Source: Actinomycetota bacterium (GTDB lineage Bacteria > Actinomycetota > Acidimicrobiia > Acidimicrobiales > Ilumatobacteraceae). Taken from it: a DNA stretch of 12,586 bases. The DNA is taken from positions 1 to 12,586 of the forward strand of contig WLKU01000025.1 in assembly GCA_009701105.1 (NCBI GenBank). Reading direction: 5' to 3'. The notes below the pieces were generated by a model. That model did no database searches. It was not told where the DNA came from and was given only the letters and a program-made list of their open reading frames with translations. Position numbers and translations under genes: made by a program. Within the stretch, counting starts at the first letter, position 1; every line of letters starts with the position of its first letter. Positions 6,738 to 12,586 of this stretch are shown here, one piece after another.

Positions 6738-8030
6738 CTACAGTTTACGGCGCAAGTAGGTCCGAGCACTACCTACGACATACAAACTTCCTGCCACAAG
6801 CACGGCATCTTCTTCGCGAGCAATACTCAATGCTTTATCGCACGCAGCCTCAACGGTCTCGCACACCACAACTTGCTCACAACCCATTTGTTTTGCAGCG
6901 CCCCCCAGATCATTTGCGCCAAGACCGCGCGGCGATGGCGCTGTGCAGCAAATCACCACATCAAATTCATCTGCACGCAATGCCGAAAGCAACATTTGCG
7001 GATCGCGACCCTTAAGTGCTCCAACTACCAATATTCGTTTTCCTTCTGGAGAAAAATCGTCAAAAAACACTTGAGCACACACATCGGCACCTGCCGGGTT
7101 ATGTGCACCGTCAATCACTACGAGTGGCGCACGACCAAGTACTTCAAATCGACCAGGCATTTTCACTGCCGCAAAACCTTCGCGCACAACTTCGATGTCG
7201 AGCACATTGCCAAAAAATTCTTCTACTGCCGTCAACGCGATCGAAGCATTATCACCTTGATGTTGTCCGTGCAGCGGCAGTGGCAATTCTTTATACACCG
7301 CGCGCTCTGTGCGCACATCAATCATGCGTCCGCCAACAGCCAACTCGTTTTCGGATATTTCAAAATCATTTCCTCGAAGTAACACGGCGGCAGATTCAGC
7401 GGCATTCCAAATTTCACGTAGTTCATCGTTGGTGTCGCCTACCACGAGCACACTTCCCGGTTTGGAGATGCCAACTTTTTCAAAAGCAATATCTTGCAGT
7501 CGCGGTCCAGCAAATTCTGTGTGATCCAAAGCAATATTGGTAATCACCGCAACTGCCGAATTGACGACATTGGTTGCGTCCCATCTTCCGAGCATCCCTA
7601 CTTCAATCACCGCCACATCAACTGCGGTGTCAGCAAAATACCTAAAGGCCGCTGCCGTCATAATTTCAAAATACGACGGTCGCACGCCGCCTATTACTTC
7701 AATGTCGGCAATAGCGGCCACACAATCGGCAAAGTCTTGCTCACTTATTGGCTCGTTGTTGCGCGATATTCGTTCGGTTAGCGCTTCCAAGTGCGGGCTC
7801 GTGTATGTGCCAACTTGCAGTCCATGAGCGATCAACAATTGCGTAATGATTTGGGTAGTTGAGCCCTTGCCGTTGGTGCCAGTGATATGGATTACCGGGT
7901 AGCTCAAGTGCGGCTGACCCATCAAATCCATAAAGGTGTTGATGTTGTCTAGTGATGGAGACTCAACGCGACCAGTTTTTTCGTAGCTGGCGTGCTCATC
8001 CAAATAGTTAAGTGCCTCGCCGTATTGCAT
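6738..8030 (-). CDS. folC: Folylpolyglutamate synthase (possibly bifunctional with dihydrofolate synthase)
   Basis: FolC adds glutamates to reduced folates with ATP, keeping them in the cell; many bacterial versions also make dihydrofolate from dihydropteroate. The 430-residue protein is of Mur-ligase type: P-loop TGTNGKGS (50-57), the SPHLEALTERI loop typical of folate enzymes (about 78-88), the LDHTEFAG magnesium-binding block, the IAFEKVGI motif with the lysine expected to be carbamylated, and the C-terminal-domain DGAHNPAG motif. The N-terminal residues before the P-loop match the family. ATG follows clpX by 17 bases with no clear ribosome-binding site. In Streptomyces and many relatives valS lies just upstream; here clpX is directly adjacent. 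Whether both activities are present cannot be told from sequence. Confidence 0.95.
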   Translation of the reverse strand: MQYGEALNYLDEHASYEKTGRVESPSLDNINTFMDLMGQPHLSYPVIHITGTNGKGSTTQIITQLLIAHGLQVGTYTSPHLEALTERISRNNEPISEQDFADCVAAIADIEVIGGVRPSYFEIMTAAAFRYFADTAVDVAVIEVGMLGRWDATNVVNSAVAVITNIALDHTEFAGPRLQDIAFEKVGISKPGSVLVVGDTNDELREIWNAAESAAVLLRGNDFEISENELAVGGRMIDVRTERAVYKELPLPLHGQHQGDNASIALTAVEEFFGNVLDIEVVREGFAAVKMPGRFEVLGRAPLVVIDGAHNPAGADVCAQVFFDDFSPEGKRILVVGALKGRDPQMLLSALRADEFDVVICCTAPSPRGLGANDLGGAAKQMGCEQVVVCETVEAACDKALSIAREEDAVLVAGSLYVVGSARTYLRRKL

Positions 8031-8047
8031 AATGCGCAGGCTAGTTC

Positions 8048-9325
8048 TTAAGAAGCAGCACGGCGCTGACGAGTGACGCGAGTATTTCGCATCACGAGTT
8101 CAGGACTCGACTTCGTCGCAATCGATTTTTCGTCAAACACCACACGTGCAACGTCGGTGCGGCCCGGTATTTCGTACATTGTGTTGAGCAATACTTCTTC
8201 CAAAATTGCGCGCAACCCGCGAGCACCAGTGCCCCGATGCAATGCTTGTTCGGCAATTGCCACAAGAGCATCTGGCGTTATTTCAAGTTCAATGTCTTCA
8301 AACTCAAAAAACTTTTGATACTGCTTGAGCAGTGCGTTCTTTGGCTCAGTCAAAATCGAGATCAATGCGGCCTTATCTAGGCTGTGCACCGCGCCAACCA
8401 TCGGCAGTCGGCCAATGAATTCTGGAATCATTCCAAACTTGAGCAAGTCTTCTGGCAACACTTGTGAAAACAACTGCCCAGGATCTTTCTCTGCCTTCGA
8501 GCGCACCTCGGCATGGAAACCGACACCCTTGTGACCAATGCGGTTTTCGATGATCGTGTCGAGCCCAGCGAACGCACCGCCAACAATAAACAGCACGTTG
8601 GTTGTGTCTATTTGGATGAACTCTTGGTGTGGGTGCTTGCGACCACCTTGAGGTGGCACCGAAGCAACTGTGCCTTCAAGAATCTTGAGCAATGCTTGTT
8701 GAACACCCTCGCCCGAGACATCGCGGGTGATCGAAGGGTTCTCGCTCTTACGCGCTACCTTGTCAATTTCATCTATATATACGATGCCCATCTCGGCACG
8801 CTTCACATCAAAATCGGCCGCTTGCAACAACTTGAGCAAAATGTTCTCAACGTCTTCACCCACATAGCCAGCCTCGGTCAGTGCGGTGGCATCGGCAATA
8901 GCGAATGGAACGTTGAGCAATCGGGCAAGCGTTTGGGCCATGTGCGTTTTGCCGCAACCAGTTGGGCCGAGCAGCAAGATATTGCTCTTTTGTAGTTCGA
9001 CTTCGTCGCGACGAGCATTGCCCGAATTTTTGTATTTAATGCGGCGGTAGTGATTGAACACAGCAACGGCCAAAACTTTTTTGGCTTGTTCTTGGCCAAC
9101 GACATACTCATCCAAAAATGCGCGAATGTCGCGCGGGATTGGAAGTTCTTCTAGACCAACTTCGGCAGCCTGACCAAACTCTTCATCAACAATCTCGTTG
9201 CACAACTCGATGCACTCATCACAGATGTGTACTCCTGGGCCGGCAATAAGTTTTTTGACTTGCTTTTGCGACTTGCCACAAAAAGCACACTTAATCAGTT
9301 CGGCTGTATCACCAAATTTTGCCAT
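8048..9325 (-). CDS. clpX: ClpX, ATP-dependent unfoldase of the Clp protease
   Basis: ClpX recognises, unfolds and threads substrates into ClpP. The 425-residue protein is full length. The N-terminal zinc domain has C13, C16, C35 and C38. The AAA+ core shows Walker A GPTGCGKT (120-127), the pore-1 loop GYVG (153-156), Walker B IVYIDEID (181-188), the RKH pore motif (229-231) and the sensor-2 region GTGARGLR near the C-terminal domain. The ClpP-docking loop, IGF in E. coli, reads VGF here (268-270, in KGVGFHAEV), so the hydrophobic contact is kept. ATG starts 17 bases after the clpP stop; the upstream sequence has only a weak GGAAA site. Gene order with clpP is as expected for a ClpXP operon. 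Confidence 0.98.
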   Translation of the reverse strand: MAKFGDTAELIKCAFCGKSQKQVKKLIAGPGVHICDECIELCNEIVDEEFGQAAEVGLEELPIPRDIRAFLDEYVVGQEQAKKVLAVAVFNHYRRIKYKNSGNARRDEVELQKSNILLLGPTGCGKTHMAQTLARLLNVPFAIADATALTEAGYVGEDVENILLKLLQAADFDVKRAEMGIVYIDEIDKVARKSENPSITRDVSGEGVQQALLKILEGTVASVPPQGGRKHPHQEFIQIDTTNVLFIVGGAFAGLDTIIENRIGHKGVGFHAEVRSKAEKDPGQLFSQVLPEDLLKFGMIPEFIGRLPMVGAVHSLDKAALISILTEPKNALLKQYQKFFEFEDIELEITPDALVAIAEQALHRGTGARGLRAILEEVLLNTMYEIPGRTDVARVVFDEKSIATKSSPELVMRNTRVTRQRRAAS

Positions 9326-9342
9326 GAGTCAGTTTCCGGTGC

Positions 9343-9981
9343 TCAGCGAATCGGGCCAGTGCGATCGGCATGTGTGCGAGCAGTGATGATCTCGTCGATC
9401 ACTCCGTATTCGAGAGCGGCAGGCGCTTCAAGAACAAAATCGCGATCGGTGTCGTTGTGCACGCGCTCAACCGACTGACCGGTGTGCTCTGACAAAATTC
9501 CTTCGAGTAACTCGCGCATCCGCAAAATCTCGCGAGCAGCCAACTCGAGGTCTGTTACTTGGCTATAGCCAACCTGGCCATATGGCTGATGCAACAAAAC
9601 TCGTGAGTGTGGCAATGCCAGGCGCTTGCCTTTTGTGCCAGCGGCAAGCAATACAGCGGCAGCAGACGCAGCCTGACCAAGGCAAATAGTTGCAATGTCA
9701 TTTTTGATGAATTGCATGGTGTCATAGATGGCGAAAAGAGCCGTGATGTCGCCACCAGGGCTATTGATGTAGATGTTGATGTCCTTGTCGGGGTTTTCGC
9801 TCTCGAGGTGAATCAACTGTGCACAAATGAGATTGGCAATCGTGTCGTCAATTGGAGTGCCTAGAAAAATGATGTTCTCTTTGAGCAACCTGCTGTACAA
9901 GTCGGACGTGCGCTCCCCACGACTGGTCTGCTCGGTGACATTGGGAACGTAATAATTCCGCATCACATTTTCTTCACGCAT
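9343..9981 (-). CDS. clpP: ClpP, serine protease subunit of the Clp protease
   Basis: ClpP forms the tetradecameric chamber that degrades proteins fed by ClpX. From the ATG at 9981 it has 212 residues. The catalytic triad is visible: S106 in LGQAAS (101-106), H131 in LLHQP (129-133) and D181 in TDRD (178-181). The [10 protein letters not shown] handle region (71-80) and [12 protein letters not shown] (115-126) are typical. The ATG at 9981 was chosen because GGGAG at 9994..9990 sits 8 bases upstream; an in-frame TTG at 9999 would add six residues but leaves this site inside the gene. The core resembles mycobacterial ClpP2 near the serine ([16 protein letters not shown]). Only one clpP is present, whereas many actinobacteria carry an adjacent pair. 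Confidence 0.97.
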   Translation of the reverse strand: MREENVMRNYYVPNVTEQTSRGERTSDLYSRLLKENIIFLGTPIDDTIANLICAQLIHLESENPDKDINIYINSPGGDITALFAIYDTMQFIKNDIATICLGQAASAAAVLLAAGTKGKRLALPHSRVLLHQPYGQVGYSQVTDLELAAREILRMRELLEGILSEHTGQSVERVHNDTDRDFVLEAPAALEYGVIDEIITARTHADRTGPIR

Positions 9982-10073
9982 AATGCCGTCTCCCTGCAAG
10001 GTTTCTAGTCGGTAGCCAACTGCACTGCCGCTTGTCTTATTCCTAGAAACTAAATAGTAGTTGCACGGCTTGC
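9982..10073 (-). promoter_or_regulatory. tig-clpP intergenic region: inverted repeat, -10-like hexamer and clpP RBS
   Basis: The 92-base gap carries a perfect 8-bp inverted repeat, GTTTCTAG at 10001-10008 and CTAGAAAC at 10043-10050, with a 34-base spacer. Just upstream on the minus strand is a TACTAT hexamer at 10059..10054 that could be a -10 element, though no good -35 is seen. The clpP ribosome-binding site GGGAG lies at 9994..9990. No T-run follows the repeat, so it is not a Rho-independent terminator. A clpP promoter, an operator or an mRNA stem are all possible. Confidence 0.35.
10001..10050. repeat. Inverted repeat upstream of clpP (8-bp arms, 34-base spacer)
   Basis: The arms GTTTCTAG and CTAGAAAC are exact reverse complements. 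They flank 34 bases that contain no further strong stem. It is not the ClgR-type operator as I remember it (GTTCGC-like half-sites), which would be the usual expectation upstream of an actinobacterial clpP. Confidence 0.6.
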
Positions 10074-11411
10074 TTATTCGGTGGAATTCCCTTGTGACTC
10101 ATCACCAAAGAGGTCGTCAGCATTGATTGTGTTGCCCTCTGGGTCTACAAGGGTCGAATTGCGCAACAACCAATCGACGGCTTGCGATTTGTGAATTTGG
10201 GCAGCCAGTTCGGTTAATGCATCGTTGTCTTGATATGCCTTGCGCACTTGATTGACCTTGCGGCCAACTTGTAGCGCAATGCGCTCAATTTCTTGTTCGA
10301 TGTCATCTTCGCTAGCAGTAATTGCTTGAGCGACAGCTACTGCACGTAGCGCAAGATCCACCCTGACTGCTTTTTGCGACTCGGTGCGCAAGTTTTCGAT
10401 GAAACTCTCTGTGGTTTGACCAGTTGCAGACAACCACTGATCGATGGAAACACCTTGCGACTGAAACTGTTCGACAGTGTTGCGCACTCTTGCCTGCAAG
10501 TCACTGGCAATCATTGCTTCAGGAATTTCGATCGTCACAAGATCAGCCAATGCAGCAGTCGTGCGCTCCACAAACACGCTCCGTGTTTGATTGAGTTTGA
10601 TCTCCTCGAGTCGCTTGCGCAACGAAGCCTTCCATGCGTCAACTGTTTCAAACTCAGAAACGTGCTCAGCAACCCACTCATCAGTCAGGTCATCAAGCAC
10701 CATCTCTTGCACTTTTTTTACAACGACAGTCATCTCAGCAATGTCGGTTGTGCCATTCGGTGCTTCAGAATACGAAATGGTCGAGCCCAACTTTTCGCCG
10801 GTCAGTTTCTCGTCGAAGCTTGCCGACACCCACCCCTTGCCAACTTCGTATGCCCAATCTTCAACGTTGAGTCCTGGCACTGGAGTACCTTCGCGAGTTC
10901 CGCTCAAGTCGAGCGACACGTGGTCGCCCTTTGCAATCGCACGATCAACATCCTTCAACACGCCGTGTCGTGAACGCTCGGACTTCATTGCATCATCAAC
11001 GTCTTCTTCCTTCACAAGCAGCGCTGGAAGTTCGATGCGCAGGCCGTTGTAGCCAGGCACAGTCACAATTGGTCGTACTTCACACGTTGCATCAAAACTT
11101 ACGACGCCATCTTCTTCGCCCTTTGTCACTTCAATCTGTGGGGTGGCAATCAGGTCAACATCATGTTCGCGCACGGCTTGTGCCAAATACTCTGGGATGG
11201 AATCTTGAATCGCTTGCGACCTCGCAGCGCCAAGCCCGATCTGGGCTTGCAACAATTGTCGCGGAGCCTTGCCTTGGCGAAACCCAGGAATACGGATCTC
11301 ATTTGCGATTTTGCGGAAGGCCTTATCGATATTCCGATCGAATTCGACCTCGTCAATTTCCACTGACAGTTTGACTTTGTTGCCCTCGAGGGTCTCAATG
11401 ATGCTTTTCAC
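10074..11411 (-). CDS. tig: Trigger factor, ribosome-associated chaperone
   Basis: Trigger factor binds the ribosome at the exit tunnel and shields nascent chains. From GTG at 11411 it has 445 residues in three parts: the N-terminal ribosome-binding domain with signature GFRQGKAP (43-50), a central FKBP-type domain (about 155-235) that looks degenerate in its active-site residues, and a long helical C-terminal chaperone domain ending in an acidic tail. The GTG start is chosen because M-K-S-x-x-E-T-L matches family N-termini such as the mycobacterial protein, and because a TACACT hexamer 9 bases upstream fits a leaderless transcript. TTG at 11420 adds three residues and has an AAAAGGG stretch 6 bases before it, so it remains possible. 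Divergent from the small gene at 11439. Confidence 0.95.
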   Translation of the reverse strand: MKSIIETLEGNKVKLSVEIDEVEFDRNIDKAFRKIANEIRIPGFRQGKAPRQLLQAQIGLGAARSQAIQDSIPEYLAQAVREHDVDLIATPQIEVTKGEEDGVVSFDATCEVRPIVTVPGYNGLRIELPALLVKEEDVDDAMKSERSRHGVLKDVDRAIAKGDHVSLDLSGTREGTPVPGLNVEDWAYEVGKGWVSASFDEKLTGEKLGSTISYSEAPNGTTDIAEMTVVVKKVQEMVLDDLTDEWVAEHVSEFETVDAWKASLRKRLEEIKLNQTRSVFVERTTAALADLVTIEIPEAMIASDLQARVRNTVEQFQSQGVSIDQWLSATGQTTESFIENLRTESQKAVRVDLALRAVAVAQAITASEDDIEQEIERIALQVGRKVNQVRKAYQDNDALTELAAQIHKSQAVDWLLRNSTLVDPEGNTINADDLFGDESQGNSTE

Positions 11412-11420
11412 AGAGCGCAA

Positions 11421-11430
11421 AGTGTACCCT
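11421..11430. promoter_or_regulatory. Putative bidirectional promoter core shared by tig and the 90-residue gene
   Basis: Plus strand TACCCT (11425-11430) ends 8 bases before the GTG at 11439. Minus strand TACACT (11426..11421) ends 9 bases before the tig GTG at 11411. Both fit the TA-n-n-n-T form of a -10 element and share the TA base pairs at 11425-11426. The spacing would place transcription starts at or next to both start codons, that is, leaderless mRNAs. Good -35 sequences were not found on either side. Confidence 0.5.
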
Positions 11431-11438
11431 TTTCAGTT

Positions 11439-11711
11439 GTGACAGCCTCATGGAAACCTCATTCACTTGCCACACCGCATACTGGCCAGATCGACCTTAA
11501 AAACGGCGACAAAGTACAGCTCACGGTCGAGCGAGATGGACTGCCTGTAGGCAGCGAGGGCAAAGTCATTTTGGCCAATGGTTTCAATTGGCTGCGCTAT
11601 CGCGTGCGCTTTGCAAACGGCACCGAAATTGGAGATCTAGACCACCGCAACATTGCGCCGATTGGCAAGACTGCTCGCCGACTTGAGCGCGCCGCCAAGC
11701 GCGCTTCGTAA
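11439..11711 (+). CDS. Small SH3/KOW-like hypothetical protein
   Basis: I do not recognise this 90-residue protein as a named family. Residues 20-75 look like a compact beta-barrel: LKNGDKVQLTVERDG (20-34), a G-S-E-G-K-V turn (38-43) and RYRVRFANGTEIGDLDH (53-69), alternating hydrophobic and charged residues as in SH3- or KOW-type folds that manage nucleic acid or protein contacts. The C-terminal tail (77-90) is highly basic, with four Arg and two Lys, consistent with nucleic-acid binding but not proof. GTG at 11439 is the only standard start in frame. There is no ribosome-binding site, fitting a leaderless transcript from the promoter at 11425-11430. It is followed after 39 bases by the aminotransferase gene. 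Confidence 0.72.
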   Translation: MTASWKPHSLATPHTGQIDLKNGDKVQLTVERDGLPVGSEGKVILANGFNWLRYRVRFANGTEIGDLDHRNIAPIGKTARRLERAAKRAS

Positions 11712-11737
11712 CGTAAAAATATTCAGCCAACTTGTAA

Positions 11738-11743
11738 TACAGT
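11738..11743 (+). promoter_or_regulatory. Putative -10 element of the class V aminotransferase gene (TACAGT)
   Basis: TACAGT ends 7 bases before the ATG at 11751 and matches the same TA-C-n-n-T form seen before tig and the 90-residue gene. No ribosome-binding site precedes the ATG, so a leaderless transcript is plausible. An overlapping TAATAC at 11735-11740 is an alternative. No clear -35 was found. Confidence 0.35.
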
Positions 11744-11750
11744 TCGCGCC

Positions 11751-12586
11751 ATGACCACACCAGTCGATATTCGTACTCGTTTTCCTGGCGCCAGCAATAA
11801 CTGGGCTCGCTTCGATGGGCCAGCAGGCACACAGATGGTTGACGCGGCAATTCGGGCGATGAGCGACTTCGCTGCAGGTGGTTCAAACGCCAACACCGGT
11901 GGATATTTTTCTTCTGCCAACGATTGCGACGCCCTACTCGACCGCACACGCCAAGTTGTTGGCACATTGTTTGGTGCAGACCCAGAGGGCATTTGCTTTG
12001 GCGCCAACATGACCACGATGACGATGGCGTTCACTCGCGCCGTTGCTCGCACTCTCAAACCTGGTGACAGAGTCGTTGGAACCAAACTCGACCACGATGC
12101 CAACGTTTCTCCGTGGCGCATTGCATGCGAACTCTCTGGCGCAGAACACGTACTCGCACCATTTAGCACCACAACATTCATGCTCGACACCGAAGCAATG
12201 CTCAAAATGATTACACCTAACACCAAGTGGGTTGCTATCACTGGCGCTTCCAACTTGCTCGGTACTGCGCCAGATCTCAAGCCAATCATCGATGCCGCGC
12301 ACGACGTCGGTGCGCGAGTCTTTGTCGATGCAGTGCACTTAGCGGTGCATCGCCCTATCGATATTGCACAACTTGGTTGCGATGTATTGGCCACTTCGCC
12401 ATACAAGTGGTATGGCCCGCATGCTGGCGTGCTGTGTGTGGATCCCGACTTGCTGAATTCTCTGCCGATTGCCAAGGTACGCCCAGCCGAAAACGTTGGT
12501 CCGCGCAGGTTCGAGACTGGCACTCCAAACTTTGAAGGCATTGCAGCAGTCGAAGCCGCTGCGCGATTCTTGCTCGAAGAAGACAT
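11751..12586 (+). CDS. Cysteine desulfurase-like class V aminotransferase (VC1184 type), 3' end missing
   Basis: This PLP-dependent enzyme is of the aminotransferase class V / NifS-like fold. The first 278 residues are in the window and the rest lies beyond its end. Motifs typical of the VC1184 subfamily (TIGR01976) are FDGPAGTQMVDAAI (21-34), the SNANTGGYFSS segment (45-55), VFVDAVHLAVH (190-200, PLP-contacting D193 and H196), SPYKWYGPHAG (216-226, Schiff-base lysine K219) and ETGTPNFEGIAAVEAA (255-270). Members are annotated as cysteine desulfurase-like, but substrate is mostly unproven; selenocysteine lyase- or kynureninase-like activity are alternatives. ATG at 11751 starts right at the conserved N-terminus. 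A long open frame on the opposite strand is an antisense artefact. The gene has no link to the division genes on the other strand. Confidence 0.9.
   Translation, partial: MTTPVDIRTRFPGASNNWARFDGPAGTQMVDAAIRAMSDFAAGGSNANTGGYFSSANDCDALLDRTRQVVGTLFGADPEGICFGANMTTMTMAFTRAVARTLKPGDRVVGTKLDHDANVSPWRIACELSGAEHVLAPFSTTTFMLDTEAMLKMITPNTKWVAITGASNLLGTAPDLKPIIDAAHDVGARVFVDAVHLAVHRPIDIAQLGCDVLATSPYKWYGPHAGVLCVDPDLLNSLPIAKVRPAENVGPRRFETGTPNFEGIAAVEAAARFLLEED

Noticed and set aside
9982..9999. TTG start adding six residues to ClpP
   Set aside because: The good GGGAG site at 9994..9990 would lie inside the gene; ATG at 9981 has correct spacing to it.
10374..10973. 199-codon plus-strand open frame
   Set aside because: It is antisense to trigger factor, with no recognisable motif and no ribosome-binding site or promoter found.
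11723..12586. 287-codon open frame on the minus strand running off the window end
   Set aside because: It is antisense to a clear class V aminotransferase on the plus strand with PLP-lysine and family motifs. The minus translation is a Ser/Ala-rich string with no family character.
1..12586. tRNA genes, CRISPR arrays, insertion sequences, attachment sites or defence genes
   Set aside because: No T-loop-like motifs in gaps, no spaced direct repeats, no transposase or integrase motifs, and almost all of the window is accounted for by housekeeping genes.

Overview
The window looks like a housekeeping stretch of an actinobacterial chromosome, most likely class Acidimicrobiia. Three things point there: the gene order trigger factor, clpP, clpX, folC, ndk, mreB, mreC, mreD, PBP2, rodA (the backbone remembered from Streptomyces, where clpP is doubled and valS sits between clpX and folC); a roughly balanced base composition judged by eye; and probable leaderless starts. 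The placement rests on gene order and protein character, not on a search. No mobile element, CRISPR array, tRNA or rRNA was seen.

Minus strand, read from 11.4 kb down to 1: tig (ribosome-bound chaperone), a 92-base gap with an 8-bp inverted repeat, then clpP and clpX (ATP-dependent proteolysis), folC (folate polyglutamylation) and ndk (nucleotide balance), all tightly packed. After an 86-base gap with a 10-bp palindrome comes the elongasome set mreB-mreC-mreD-PBP2-rodA. Its junctions run from 19 bases to 4-base and 1-base overlaps, so it is surely one transcription unit. MreB filaments organise MreC/MreD, which position and activate the RodA polymerase and PBP2 transpeptidase for lateral wall growth. 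After rodA come 226 bases that hold a chain of inverted repeats, then the probable first codons of one more minus-strand gene cut by the window edge.

Plus strand, 11.44 kb to the end: a 90-residue SH3/KOW-like hypothetical protein, then a PLP-dependent class V aminotransferase of the cysteine desulfurase-like VC1184 type, truncated by the window end. tig and the small gene are divergent with only 27 bases between their start codons. Two opposed -10-like hexamers overlap in that gap, and each lies 8-9 bases from its start codon, suggesting one bidirectional promoter firing two leaderless transcripts.

No novel multi-gene system is evident. The points most worth a second look are the structured leader after rodA, the shared divergent promoter, a four-cysteine cluster in PBP2 near where gram-negative PBP2 binds zinc, a Pro/Thr/Val-rich insertion in MreC, and a changed catalytic-loop motif in RodA.
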